DNA of 64,000 nt from Anaerolinea sp. (GCA_013822395.1 PNKK01000002.1:62001-126000); one strand, 5' to 3'. Positions 18,930 to 27,526 are shown, counted from the first letter of the stretch. Notes: generated by a model not told the origin, from the sequence alone. A program made the numbers and translations.

Positions 18930-18988
18930 GTCCTTGAGATTACCACGAGCAGGAGGCAGAGGCAGTGCGAGCGTATTAGGCTGGCGGG

Positions 18989-19207
18989 CTACCTCGGGCG
19001 GTCATCGTTCGGCGGGTAGACAACCAGGAACCGCGCGCGCTCGATGGTCAGGGTATGCCGCCACGCCCGAGCATGACGGCGGGCCGCGCGCAGGGCGCGC
19101 GAATAGGTCACGTTCGACACAACTAGCTCACAGCCGTCCTCACACTCGACCGTGCTGCTTTCGCCCTCGTGCCATCGCCCGAGGTCGCTGCCGCGCGCCG
19201 ACTTCAT
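18989..19207 (-). CDS. Small phage protein, unknown
   Basis: A 72-residue frame beginning MKSARGSDLGRWHEG and ending in a basic FLVVYPPNDDRPR tail. I do not recognise it. The ATG at 19207 overlaps the stop of the upstream small frame (ATGA), the same coupling used through most of this prophage, which supports this start over the one in the track. Confidence 0.5.
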   Translation of the reverse strand: MKSARGSDLGRWHEGESSTVECEDGCELVVSNVTYSRALRAARRHARAWRHTLTIERARFLVVYPPNDDRPR

Positions 19208-19407
19208 GCCCGCGCCATCCACGCCTCATCGTCAAGGAGCCAGTCGTTGACCGCGGCATAGAGGTCGCTGCGGAACAGATCGCCACCGTCAACGGTCGTG
19301 AGATCGACCTCGTGATCAAGGCTGCCCCACTCGGCATCTGCATTCGACGCGATCCCAATCCGGGCCGATGTCTGCGACGGCGAGGTGTGTGACGGCTGCG
19401 ATTGTGA
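19204..19407 (-). CDS. Small acidic protein frame without a canonical start
   Basis: An open frame of 68 codons ending EWGSLDHEVDLTTVDGGDLF ... AWMARA and TGA. The composition (acidic, aromatic, no repeats) is protein-like, and the stop overlaps the next ATG. No ATG, GTG or TTG occurs in frame after the upstream TAG, so it is either started from ATT/ATC, broken at its 5' end, or not a gene. Confidence 0.35.
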   Translation of the reverse strand, partial: SQSQPSHTSPSQTSARIGIASNADAEWGSLDHEVDLTTVDGGDLFRSDLYAAVNDWLLDDEAWMARA

Positions 19408-19433
19408 CTAGAGGGTGAGGCCGGCGCCCCGGC

Positions 19434-20228
19434 CTAGTAGTCAGAGGGCAGCATCAGGGTCAACCCGGCCCCGTCGATGACGCCCCAGATAGTCACGAGA
19501 TCCGCTTGGCATGGCCGGTTCGCGAACAGCACCTTGATGTTCGTCCTCATCCTGTCGCCCGGGTCACCCGAGCGGAAGCAGTAGCTGGCAATCCAGAGCA
19601 CGTCCCAGAGGCGGCCAGTGTAGTCCTGGAGGCCCTCCATGCCCTCGGGGACTTCGACCTCGCGATTGAGGGCCGCGGTCAGGAGCACCGGCACCTTGAA
19701 GCCAGCCTCCTTCGCCATGTGGTCGGGCACCCGGACCAGCAGCCCGTCCCTAACCGCCCGGTCGGCGGTGTGGGCGTAAACGAGTTCGTGGTCCATTGGG
19801 CCCTCCGTTCGGGTGTCCCTGATGGACAGGTGCGGGATGACCTCGCCCATCAGATGGCTCCCATCGCGCGGCCCCAGCGCAACGCCAGGGCCATCGTCTC
19901 GACTGGACTCACGTCGCCTCAGCCCCTCGACCACCGTGAGCCGAGCCGTCGGCCGGCGGTAGCGGTAGGTCGCGGCCTCGAAGCCCGGCAGGTCGTCCGT
20001 CGGGCCGTCCGTGTAGCGGTAGCGGACGCTGCGGATGTTCTCCGCGAGAAGCATCCGGCCGATCGCATCGGGGTCCTCACGCGTGTGGATACTGCGGTAG
20101 CCGGCCGATGAGGTCGCGTCTGCCACCACGTAGTAGACGCTCCAGTTGGGGTGAAAGCCCTTCGGTCCATTGACCGCGAGGTCCACGAGCACATCGATGT
20201 GGGCACGGCCGACGATGAAAGCGCTCAT
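19434..20228 (-). CDS. Two-domain phage accessory protein (C-terminal DUF6573-like)
   Basis: A 264-residue protein in one frame. Residues 1-105 form a small alpha/beta domain (SVYYVVADATSSAGYRSIHT, SVRYRYTDGP). A linker follows, and residues 145-264 (LVYAHTADRAVRDGLLVRVP ... ADLVTIWGVIDG) resemble the DUF6573 proteins of actinobacterial plasmids and phages. An internal ATG at 19796 has a perfect GGAGG five bases upstream, so the C-terminal domain may also be made alone. Function unknown. Confidence 0.6.
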   Translation of the reverse strand: MSAFIVGRAHIDVLVDLAVNGPKGFHPNWSVYYVVADATSSAGYRSIHTREDPDAIGRMLLAENIRSVRYRYTDGPTDDLPGFEAATYRYRRPTARLTVVEGLRRRESSRDDGPGVALGPRDGSHLMGEVIPHLSIRDTRTEGPMDHELVYAHTADRAVRDGLLVRVPDHMAKEAGFKVPVLLTAALNREVEVPEGMEGLQDYTGRLWDVLWIASYCFRSGDPGDRMRTNIKVLFANRPCQADLVTIWGVIDGAGLTLMLPSDY

Positions 20229-20899
20229 TCAGCCCTCCTGTCTGTCTGGGCACCGTCGACTAGGCTGTAGTCGCGGTTGCGAAGCCCGCCCACCCGGTAG
20301 CGGAGGCTCCGGTACTCGGGGTGGCGGAAGGTCGAGCCATTCTCGAACACCAGCTCGCTCAGCTCGTCGCCGTTGGAGAACGTGAGGGGCTCCGCGAACC
20401 GGACCAGCATCCCTGGCCGGAGCTTCGGCTTGGCGGCCTGCCGGGCGAGGTAGGCCCGGCACTCGGCGCGCCACTTGTTGCGGTACTCGTCGTCGGTGGG
20501 GGTGAGCAGGGCGAGGATGCGCGCGGGGCACTCGGCGACCGGGCCCATGCTCTCCTCCATCTCCTTGTACGTCACCTGCCCGCCGCCCTGATTGACCATG
20601 CACACCCCCGCCCACACCTCGCCCGTGGCGATGGTCTGGACGGCCAGGTAGGCGGTTCCGCCGGACCTCGCGTAGTCCATGACCCGGTAGGTCGGGGTGC
20701 GCGGCTCGAAGTCGTGGGGCTCGTCCGGGGCACGATCCGATGGCCCGTAGAGCGCGTCGTACTCGGAGAAGCGGACGCGCGGGTGCGACTCCTGGTGCCA
20801 GCCGCACGACGCGCAGCCCAGCGGGTCGCCCTCGTACGCGCGGATGACCAGCGAGCGGACGGTCTCGCCCGGTTGCAGCGTGGTCCCGGTCCAGCCCAT
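20225..20899 (-). CDS. Phage/plasmid accessory protein (DUF6927-like)
   Basis: A 224-residue protein starting MGWTGTTLQPG with a central CASCGWHQ. It contains VMDYARSGGTAYLAVQTIAT and PARILALLTPTDDEYRNKWRAECRAYL, which recall the DUF6927 proteins found on mobile elements. I cannot name a reaction. It overlaps the next gene by four bases (ATGA). Confidence 0.55.
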   Translation of the reverse strand: MGWTGTTLQPGETVRSLVIRAYEGDPLGCASCGWHQESHPRVRFSEYDALYGPSDRAPDEPHDFEPRTPTYRVMDYARSGGTAYLAVQTIATGEVWAGVCMVNQGGGQVTYKEMEESMGPVAECPARILALLTPTDDEYRNKWRAECRAYLARQAAKPKLRPGMLVRFAEPLTFSNGDELSELVFENGSTFRHPEYRSLRYRVGGLRNRDYSLVDGAQTDRRAE

Positions 20900-20902
20900 G
20901 CC

Positions 20903-21187
20903 CTACCTCCAGATGACGCTGGCATCGGCGCGGGCCAGGCGGCGGACCTCGTCGGGGTCGTGGCGCCAGCCGCCGCGGCGCTCGATGACGCGGATGCGGT
21001 CCGTGGCGCAGACGGGCTCGGCCGGCAACGGCCACTCGCGGCCGTCTTGGCCGATGGGCCGGATGACGTGGCGCTCGCGGTAGGCGGCCATCTGGTCGCG
21101 GGGGTCGGGCTCAGGTACCCACACCGAACCGCGTGGCGAGGCCCATGCGTTCCTCCTCGCCTCGCCGGATGCTGCACGGTCGATCAT
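20903..21187 (-). CDS. Small phage protein, unknown
   Basis: A 94-residue basic protein from the ATG at 21187, which has GGAGG seven bases upstream. It contains YRERHVIRPIGQDGREWPLP and HDPDEVRRLARAD. No family recognised. It is the first gene after promoter P1. Confidence 0.5.
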   Translation of the reverse strand: MIDRAASGEARRNAWASPRGSVWVPEPDPRDQMAAYRERHVIRPIGQDGREWPLPAEPVCATDRIRVIERRGGWRHDPDEVRRLARADASVIWR

Positions 21188-21219
21188 TGGCGTCCTCCGT
21201 GTGGTGATCTGTTGTGCAC

Positions 21220-21259
21220 AGACTACCACCGATGGGCGGCAATGTCAATACGTATGTAT
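21220..21259 (-). promoter_or_regulatory. Promoter P1 with ATAC-N4-GTAT operator
   Basis: Minus strand: -35 TTGACA (21248-21243), 17-base spacer ending GGTGG, -10 TAGTCT (21225-21220) with an extended TGG. The dyad ATACGTATGTAT (21248-21259) abuts the -35. It drives the accessory genes at 21.2-19.4 kb. It shares this layout with P2, P3 and P4. Confidence 0.75.
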
Positions 21260-21275
21260 TAGCAAAGCGAGGCGA

Positions 21276-22328
21276 TCACCAGCCCTCGGCGGCCCGATCC
21301 TGGAGCTCGATCGGCATCGCGAGCGTCTTGCCGCGCTCAGGAGTCGTGATCCACATCGCCTGCCGGGCGGGCTCCGGCCGAAGGTTCAGGCCGAACGCAT
21401 ATTCGTCGTAGCCCTTCATCGAGCCGCCGACCACGACACCCGGCAGGTCGAGCAGTTGATGGAAGTGGCCCATGACCATGAGGTCCATCGGCATCCGCGT
21501 CGCCGCCTGGCGCTGGCCCTTGCGATGCGTGCCGAGCATGAGCGGGGCGAGCACGCCCGAGATCCCCGTGCCGCCCTTGAACTGATCGCCGTGGGTGATG
21601 AGGTGGTTGCGACCGTAGATCGGGACGTTGAGGTCCATCGCGCTCGACACCTCGACGCTGACCTTCGAGCCCCGGTCGGCGAGCCGGTTGCGGACGTTGG
21701 TCCAGAACAGCCACTCGACGTTCGAGTGCGCGCGGCCCTTGAACACGGGCTTGATCGTCGTGCGGCCGTGGTTGCCGACCACGGCATGGACCGAGACGTG
21801 GCCCGCGTACTCACGCTCGAGGAGCTCCAGAGCGGCGAGCACCTGCTCCTCCCAGAACAGGAGGGACACGAGCAGCTTCTCCTCGTTCGACTCCCGCAGC
21901 TCGGCGTGAATATCGCCCGAGAAGACATCTCCGGTGGCGAGGATCACGAGGCCCTCGATGCGCACGCCCGAGAAGTAGTCGCGAGGCAGGGACACCACCT
22001 TCTCTGCCCAGGTCCGGAAGCGGACGAGCGCGATCTCGCGGTTGTAAGCGTTGAGCTCGAAAATCTCCTCCGGCCTGACCACCTCATCGAAGTGGGTGTC
22101 GGTGAGCTGGGCGACGACAAGCCCGGCGTGCCCGCCCTTGCGCGGACGGACCGTCCACGTCGGCGGTCGGACCGTCGCCCGTTCGGTGGAACTGTAGAAA
22201 CCAACGAACCGGCGCAGCTCCTTGATCTCGTCGGTCTGGGAGGCCACCTGCGAGCGGAGGTAGCGCGTCTGGCGCTCGACCTCCGCCTGGAGCTGTGCGT
22301 CGGCGTGGAGATCGTCCCGGACGCTCAT
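21276..22328 (-). CDS. Phage-encoded calcineurin-like phosphoesterase
   Basis: A 350-residue protein with an N-terminal coiled coil (LQAEVERQTRYLRSQVASQT) and a metallophosphoesterase core: QLTDTHFDE, ATGDVFSGD, VVGNHGR, LITHGDQF and VMGHFHQ. All metal ligands are present. Such proteins occur in many actinophages and plasmids. The nucleic-acid or nucleotide substrate is not known. The ATG at 22328 overlaps the upstream stop (ATGA). Confidence 0.8.
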   Translation of the reverse strand: MSVRDDLHADAQLQAEVERQTRYLRSQVASQTDEIKELRRFVGFYSSTERATVRPPTWTVRPRKGGHAGLVVAQLTDTHFDEVVRPEEIFELNAYNREIALVRFRTWAEKVVSLPRDYFSGVRIEGLVILATGDVFSGDIHAELRESNEEKLLVSLLFWEEQVLAALELLEREYAGHVSVHAVVGNHGRTTIKPVFKGRAHSNVEWLFWTNVRNRLADRGSKVSVEVSSAMDLNVPIYGRNHLITHGDQFKGGTGISGVLAPLMLGTHRKGQRQAATRMPMDLMVMGHFHQLLDLPGVVVGGSMKGYDEYAFGLNLRPEPARQAMWITTPERGKTLAMPIELQDRAAEGW

Positions 22329-22717
22329 GTCGCGTGGCTGTTCTTGCGGTGGCTCTCGACCGAGCCCGGACCACCAGCGTAGCCGCGCTTGCGGGCAGCC
22401 CGCACCAGACTCATGTGTGTGAACGAGCGGTCGCCGACCGCATCGGCCCATTCGGCGCGCTCACCATTGGGCCGGCCCGCCAGCCAGGCGCAGAACTTGC
22501 ACTGAGCGCGCGGGTCCTGGTCGGCCCGCAACTCGTCGATCAACCCCACCCCAGACCCCTTCCCTGCTGGCACGACCCGGTTACGGAGCTGCCGCTTGAT
22601 CCGCCAGCCGTCATAGCTGCGCTCTGGATAGATGGCGTGAAACTCCGCCCAGCCGAGCGAGCGGGCCGCGGCCCGCTCGTCGTCGGACCACGGCACGATG
22701 ACCCGTTCCCTGACCAC
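22325..22717 (-). CDS. Small phage protein, possible DNA-binding
   Basis: A 130-residue basic protein. Residues 8-45 (PWSDDERAAARSLGWAEF, YDGWRIKRQL) look like a SANT/Myb-like helical repeat, and the C-terminal part carries CKFCAWLAG. No confident family. Placed between holin and phosphoesterase. Confidence 0.5.
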   Translation of the reverse strand: MVRERVIVPWSDDERAAARSLGWAEFHAIYPERSYDGWRIKRQLRNRVVPAGKGSGVGLIDELRADQDPRAQCKFCAWLAGRPNGERAEWADAVGDRSFTHMSLVRAARKRGYAGGPGSVESHRKNSHAT

Positions 22718-23098
22718 CTACGGGGCGAGCTCCAGGGGTACGAGGCCCTTGGTCGTCTCGGTATAGACCGCGGCCTCGATGACCGCCCGGAGCTGCTCGC
22801 TCGTCACGCGGAGGCCGTAGCTGGCGAGGAGTGCGTCGGCCGCCTCCTGCGCCTTCGCGAGCCGCGCCGGACCGTCGAGGTCCCGGTACGTCTGCTCGAC
22901 GTAGGTGACCGCGATCGACGCGATCTGGCGCAGGAGCGCGAGCTCCCGCTCGTCGAGCTGGCGGAGGATGTTGCGCCGGACGACGAGTCCGACCCAGCCG
23001 ACCAGCGCGGTCACGGCGGTCGTGAACGTGGCGATGATGAGGGCCGTGAACTCAGGGCTCCCGAGCGTGTCGCGAGCCCAGCCGATGAGGATGTCCAA
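22718..23098 (-). CDS. Holin (LL-H-like)
   Basis: A 126-residue protein with one strong transmembrane helix (ALIIATFTTAVTALVGWVGLVV), then a charged helical tail (AVTYVEQTYRDL, KAQEAADALLASYGLRVTS) typical of LL-H-type phage holins. It forms membrane lesions that let the endolysin reach the wall. The TTG at 23098 is the likely start. GGGAGGTG lies eight bases before it, inside the end of the endolysin gene, and the gap to the endolysin stop is one base. Confidence 0.72.
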   Translation of the reverse strand: MDILIGWARDTLGSPEFTALIIATFTTAVTALVGWVGLVVRRNILRQLDERELALLRQIASIAVTYVEQTYRDLDGPARLAKAQEAADALLASYGLRVTSEQLRAVIEAAVYTETTKGLVPLELAP

Positions 23099-23099
23099 G

Positions 23100-24383
23100 T
23101 CAGAGCACCTCCCTGATTGTCCCGGTGTCACTCAGAAGGTCGGTGTGGCCGGCGGGGTCGATGACGACCCAGCGGCCCGGGTGACCGGCCTTATTGAGCG
23201 CGATGACCATCGCTTGGCCCTCCTCGACGGTCGTCACCATGTCACCACTGCCGACGATGACCGAGACAGGGATCGCGTTGGCGCCATACAGGGCGCGCGG
23301 GTTGGGCGGCTGCGTGGGTTGCGGCCAGTTTCCAACCTGATCGTCAGCCGCGATGTAGACGACTCGATCAGGTACCGGTCCGGCCTGTACGCTGAAAGCC
23401 ACCAGTGACAGGAACAGTCCGCCCGCGGAATGGCCGACGAGTGTGACCCGCGCGCCGGTGGACCGACCCTTGGCGATCGCCGCCTGGATCGCACCGACGG
23501 CATCACGCCAAGACCCGTCCTCGGCCAGCATCGGGTATTTGACCGCTACGCCGATCCCGCCCTGGGTCGCGATCCAGGCCGCCAGACCGTCCATCCCGCC
23601 CAGGTTGTCGAGCCCTTGCGGTCCGCCATGGACGAGGACGTAGACGGCCGACTTGCTCGGCGGGGTAGGTAAGCCCGGAAGCGACACCGGCCTCGCGACC
23701 CACGCCCCATACGGGCTCCAGCCATCCTCCCAGGCGCCTGCGTAGGCGTACAGGGCGAACGAGCTGTCCGGCTGGCGAGACGGCAGGTGCTCGGGGACAA
23801 GATTGATCGCGGGGCTCGCGGTCGGCGGCGACGAAGGGGGTGACGCCGTCGGTGCCGGCTTCGGTGCCGTCGGTGCCGGCTTCGGTGGTGGAGGCGGCGT
23901 CGGCGGCTTGCCGCCCGCGCTATTGGCGATCCGAACGATGTTCGTGATGTATCCCGTGCCGACCCCACCGAGCCACTTCCGGCTCATCGCCTCGATGGAG
24001 CTAGCCCAGCCACGAACGCGATAGGTCGAAAGCAGCGCCGCATACGCGCGCGCGCCGTTGCGCCAGGTGGCGAACTTCGCGTACGTCCGCCCGTTTGGTG
24101 CCTTCCAGGGCGTCCCGCCGAAGGCCCGGGTCCAGTGCGGCAGGGCCGGGCGGCTGATGACGATGTTGCCCCAGTTCCGGGTGGTCTTCGCGTATCCCGC
24201 CGTCCCGAACGAGCTCTCGGCCCCGAACTGGCCGAGCGCCACGGAGGGATCGACCGCGCCGAGGGCGGTGAAGATGGCGGCCGCCTCGGAGGCCGCGGGG
24301 CTGCCCTTGGCGCGCAGGAACGCGCCGAACTGGGCGGCGGTGATGCTCTTGCCGAAGACCGGAGAGGACGGCGAGTAGGCCAT
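23100..24383 (-). CDS. Endolysin: glucosaminidase-like domain fused to an alpha/beta hydrolase
   Basis: A 427-residue lysis protein. Residues 10-145 contain ALGQFGAESSFGTAGYAKTT and NWGNI, as in mannosyl-glycoprotein endo-beta-N-acetylglucosaminidase-type muralytic domains, with the glutamate in place. A proline-rich linker (about 152-190) leads to an alpha/beta hydrolase with VHGGPQG, nucleophile GHSAGG, acid in IVGSGDMV and base in DPAGHTDLL, a complete Ser-Asp-His triad. The ATG at 24383 follows GGAGG. The first domain should cut peptidoglycan. The second may remove an ester-linked envelope component. No signal peptide, so export depends on the holin. Confidence 0.82.
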   Translation of the reverse strand: MAYSPSSPVFGKSITAAQFGAFLRAKGSPAASEAAAIFTALGAVDPSVALGQFGAESSFGTAGYAKTTRNWGNIVISRPALPHWTRAFGGTPWKAPNGRTYAKFATWRNGARAYAALLSTYRVRGWASSIEAMSRKWLGGVGTGYITNIVRIANSAGGKPPTPPPPPKPAPTAPKPAPTASPPSSPPTASPAINLVPEHLPSRQPDSSFALYAYAGAWEDGWSPYGAWVARPVSLPGLPTPPSKSAVYVLVHGGPQGLDNLGGMDGLAAWIATQGGIGVAVKYPMLAEDGSWRDAVGAIQAAIAKGRSTGARVTLVGHSAGGLFLSLVAFSVQAGPVPDRVVYIAADDQVGNWPQPTQPPNPRALYGANAIPVSVIVGSGDMVTTVEEGQAMVIALNKAGHPGRWVVIDPAGHTDLLSDTGTIREVL

Positions 24384-24447
24384 CAGGGTGCCTCCTGCGA
24401 CGTGCGCCCACCGAAGCGAGCCCACCAATGCGTAAGCATGATGACGG

Positions 24448-24711
24448 TCACGGAGAGATCCGTCCGCCCATGGCGAGCAGCGTGGCCGACACCCCCAGCA
24501 CGGTGGTGGCCACCGACACCGCGAGTGCGATGCCCGCCGCCTTGCCCGTCCACAGCCGCTGCTGATCCTCGACGGCGCTCAGGCGCTCATCGAGCTTCTG
24601 GGACATGATGATGTCCACGTGCCGCCCGATCGCCTTCACGTCGGCCCGGACCTCGAGCAGGACATCCTTGGCCGTGAGGATCGGGGCGGAGCCGCGCAGG
24701 TCATCGCTCAT
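24448..24711 (-). CDS. Small membrane protein of the lysis cassette
   Basis: An 87-residue protein: an N-terminal soluble helix (AKDVLLEVRADVKAIGRHVD), a short coiled coil and one C-terminal transmembrane helix (AAGIALAVSVATTVLGVSATLLAM). This is the layout of XhlA-like or second holin-type phage proteins. It lies next to the endolysin and probably assists lysis. Confidence 0.65.
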   Translation of the reverse strand: MSDDLRGSAPILTAKDVLLEVRADVKAIGRHVDIIMSQKLDERLSAVEDQQRLWTGKAAGIALAVSVATTVLGVSATLLAMGGRISP

Positions 24712-24768
24712 CGAGCGTGATTGTCACCGCGGATCGCGGAGCAGTCGATGGAACCACCATCTGCGCGC

Positions 24769-25065
24769 CTACTGATCCTGGAGCCCGAGGGCGATGGCGA
24801 GCGCCTGCATCGCCTCGTTCTTGACGAGCGCTGGGGCGGCGGCCCACTTCGCTCGGGCTGCCGCAAGGCGATCCGCGACCGGGGCGGGAGCGGCGGGCGG
24901 TGCGAATGCCGCCCCATCGTAGCCCCAGCCCGGCCCGGGCCTGACGGGCAGGACATCCACCCGGACGACGCCATCGAACTCCGCGCCGATCGACGCAGCG
25001 AACGCGGCATCGGCGACGATGACGTTGACGACCCTGCCGCCCCTGACGAGCGCGTACTCAGCCAT
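24769..25065 (-). CDS. Tail fibre-associated small protein
   Basis: A 98-residue protein from MAEYALVRGGRVVNVIVAD. VRPGPGWGYDGAAFAPP and the C-terminal helical segment resemble the short proteins placed after tail fibre genes, some of which help fibre assembly. It directly follows the glycine-rich adhesin gene. Function inferred from position and pattern only. Confidence 0.6.
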   Translation of the reverse strand: MAEYALVRGGRVVNVIVADAAFAASIGAEFDGVVRVDVLPVRPGPGWGYDGAAFAPPAAPAPVADRLAAARAKWAAAPALVKNEAMQALAIALGLQDQ

Positions 25066-25069
25066 TTCC

Positions 25070-25879
25070 CTACTCCCACCAGAACACGATGACCTTGCCG
25101 GAGCCGCCTGCGCCACCAGCGCCCGACGCGACGGCAGGGTTGGAGTTCACGCCGCCGCCGCCTCCGCCACCGCAGCCAGTGTTGGCGCCGGCGCTCGTCC
25201 CGGCGCCGGGGGTGTTATCGGCGACGTTGCCGGCACCGCCGGTGCCGCTGCTGCCAGTGGGGGTTCCGGCTGCTCCTCCATCCCCCGAGCGGGGCTGCGT
25301 AAAGTCAGCCCCCCCGGCTCCGCCCCCACCCTGGATTTGCAACAGCGCCTGTTGGCCTATGTTGTTCGCCGTGGAGGTGAAGCCATAACTCCCCGAGGCT
25401 CCCCCCGACGCGGCACCGCCGGCGCCGCCCGAGGCGCCTCCGGCCGCATTGGCGCCGCTGCCGGGCGTGCTGCCGCCCGGCGACCCTCCGCCGCCCCCGT
25501 TGCCACCATTGGCCCGAACATTCCCGAACGCCGATTGCCCTCCATCTCCCCCGTTCCCGCCAGCGGCGCTGGGAACAGACGCCGCGCCAGCCGTCCCGCC
25601 CGCGCCAATCGTCACGGTGGTGTCCCCGGTGACGCGCACATGAGTGGCGAACGTCACGTACCCACTTCCGCCCCCACCACCACCAAAGATGTAGTAGGAC
25701 CCCCCGGTGATGTTGTTTGAGCCGCCGCCGCCCCCACCACCACCCCCGCCGATGACGAGCACGTCCACGTAATCCACGTTGGCGGGCTTGGTCCACGTGC
25801 CCGAGGAGGTGAACTCCTGGTACTTCTGCTTTCGCACCTTGGCGGCGATGCCGGGAGCGAGAAGGTCTGCAAGGCCCAT
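25070..25879 (-). CDS. Glycine-rich tail tip or fibre protein
   Basis: A 269-residue protein. After a short N-terminal anchor (MGLADLLAPGIAAKVRKQKY) and a beta segment (WTKPANVDYVDVLVIGGGGG), most of the chain is glycine/alanine/serine-rich with runs of up to nine or more glycines, then a closing KVIVFWWE strand. Polyglycine sandwiches of this sort form receptor-binding tips in phage adhesins. The start overlaps the previous stop (TGATG). Confidence 0.72.
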   Translation of the reverse strand: MGLADLLAPGIAAKVRKQKYQEFTSSGTWTKPANVDYVDVLVIGGGGGGGGGGSNNITGGSYYIFGGGGGGSGYVTFATHVRVTGDTTVTIGAGGTAGAASVPSAAGGNGGDGGQSAFGNVRANGGNGGGGGSPGGSTPGSGANAAGGASGGAGGAASGGASGSYGFTSTANNIGQQALLQIQGGGGAGGADFTQPRSGDGGAAGTPTGSSGTGGAGNVADNTPGAGTSAGANTGCGGGGGGGVNSNPAVASGAGGAGGSGKVIVFWWE

Positions 25880-26592
25880 CAGGAGACTCCTGTGAGGATG
25901 CCGGATGAGTAGGTGAGCGTCCGGGTGTTTCGAAAGACGCCGACGTACTCGCGCACGTCGGTGAGCGTCCCCGTTCCGTCGTAGGTCAGCTCCGTCCAGC
26001 GAGCGCCAGAGTCCTCCGACGCGGCGACCAGCAGCCCCGTCGCGCCGGCGAACACCCGGTGGAGGAGCTGCGTGGCGGTCGCGCCCCAGGTCGTCCCGTT
26101 CGTGCTCGTCTTGAGGACCGGCGCGGCTGCGCCCGAGGCCCCAAAGAGGGCGCGGTTCGTGGCATCGCCGGCAGCAGTCGTCACGATCCAGTACGTCGCG
26201 CCGTTCGTGAGCCCCGAGGCGCGGAGCGGAAGGTCCACCCAGCGTGCCGTCCCCGAGACGAACTCCGTCGGTAGCACGATAGAGGCGAGCGACGCCGCTG
26301 ACGGGTTGCCGGCGTTGTTGGCACGCAGGCTGACGGTGACATCCGCGCCCGCGCCTGCATCGGCAACCCACAGCCGCACCCGGTCAACAGCCGTGCCGGT
26401 CGCGAGGACGAACGGCTGGGCGAGGTACTGACCGTTCGAGCCGTACTGGCTCGCCTGGGCGACCGTGTTGCCGGTCGCGACCGCGCTGCCCTCGTAGACA
26501 AGCTGGGTCGGGTGGGTCCCTAGGAGCTGGTTGAGCTGATCCGCGGCAGCCTGCCCGCCAGCGACCGCCGGAGCCCACGTTGGAGTCGGCAT
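25879..26592 (-). CDS. Tail fibre/structural protein
   Basis: A 237-residue beta-rich protein with a long sandwich domain (YLAQPFVLATGTAVDRVRLW, ATYWIVTTAAGD) like the choice-of-anchor-R carbohydrate-binding-type domains. The end (WTELTYDGTGTLTDV) is a short beta segment also seen in fibre proteins. Probably part of the distal tail. Confidence 0.6.
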   Translation of the reverse strand: MPTPTWAPAVAGGQAAADQLNQLLGTHPTQLVYEGSAVATGNTVAQASQYGSNGQYLAQPFVLATGTAVDRVRLWVADAGAGADVTVSLRANNAGNPSAASLASIVLPTEFVSGTARWVDLPLRASGLTNGATYWIVTTAAGDATNRALFGASGAAAPVLKTSTNGTTWGATATQLLHRVFAGATGLLVAASEDSGARWTELTYDGTGTLTDVREYVGVFRNTRTLTYSSGILTGVS

Positions 26593-26593
26593 C

Positions 26594-27526
26594 TCAGCCT
26601 CCGATCATGGTCACCGACCAGGTGACCGACAGGGTGTAGTTGGGCGGCTTCGTGTACGACAGCGGGAGGACAGCGGCGAGGGTTGCCCCGCCATTCCCGT
26701 ACAGCCCGACGATGTAGAACGTCCCGGCCAGCTCATTCGCGCTCCAGTAGGCAGAGGCCGTCACGAGGCCCGGCGAGGTGAAGGAGAGCGTCGAGAGGGC
26801 CTGCTTGGACTTCTCGTTCGCCACGCTCGTCGCGGTCTGGGTAGCGAGGGCACTGATCGACGGCGGATAGACGCGCAGGTCATCGAAGTTGAGCGTCGCG
26901 GTCCCGGTGCCGTTCGCCGTCACCACGAAGCCCGCCCCGGTCACCTGCGCCCAGGATGGCGATCCGATGGCCGTGAAGCTCGTGATGGGGATGCGTGCGG
27001 CCACCTTCCAGGTTCCGTCCTGGAACGTCGAGCCCACCGCCGTCTCAATGCCGGCGAAGCTCACCTCGTAGTAGTTAGCCGTGGAGCCCCCGGTGTAGAT
27101 GCGCAACCGCGAGGCGGCGAGGTCGAACGTGCCCCGAGCGGCCAGGCGCATCGCGACCTCGATCGAGGTGCCCGAGGCGGAGGCATCGTACGCGGCGATG
27201 AGGGTCGGATTGGCGTAGGTGCCGGTCGTCGAGGCTCCCTGAGACGCCTTCAGGGAGGCTGTCCCGGTCGTGTACGTCGCGGCATCAAGAGTGGGCGCAG
27301 CGGCCCATCCCGTGGCGCTCTCGCAGTCGCTGATGGTCGCCCCCCCGGTCCCGAGCCCGATGTGGCTCACGGGCACCGAGGGCACAGGGTTCGCATACGC
27401 CGCGAGGGCCTGCGCGAGGATGTCAGCATAGGCGTCGGTGAAGGCGTTGCGCAGGCTGAACCGCCGAGAGATGCGACCCGACGGGTCGCGCTCCTCGAAC
27501 GTCACCAGACCGCTCGGCGGCCTCAT
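26594..27526 (-). CDS. Tail structural protein with a carbohydrate-binding-like domain
   Basis: A 310-residue protein. Residues 15-60 carry SLRNAFTDAYADILAQAL and VSHIGLGTGG, common near the start of baseplate or fibre proteins. Residues 65-220 are a jelly-roll-like beta domain (TGTASLKASQG, NYYEVSFAGIE, ATLNFDDLRVYPP). The ATG at 27526 overlaps the upstream stop (ATGA). Probably a receptor or cell-wall binding tail component. Confidence 0.62.
   Translation of the reverse strand: MRPPSGLVTFEERDPSGRISRRFSLRNAFTDAYADILAQALAAYANPVPSVPVSHIGLGTGGATISDCESATGWAAAPTLDAATYTTGTASLKASQGASTTGTYANPTLIAAYDASASGTSIEVAMRLAARGTFDLAASRLRIYTGGSTANYYEVSFAGIETAVGSTFQDGTWKVAARIPITSFTAIGSPSWAQVTGAGFVVTANGTGTATLNFDDLRVYPPSISALATQTATSVANEKSKQALSTLSFTSPGLVTASAYWSANELAGTFYIVGLYGNGGATLAAVLPLSYTKPPNYTLSVTWSVTMIGG

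Noticed and set aside
23100-24383. LysB-like hydrolase as proof of a mycobacterial host
   Set aside because: Alpha/beta hydrolases are widespread and the chromosome part shows nothing specific to Mycobacteriales.
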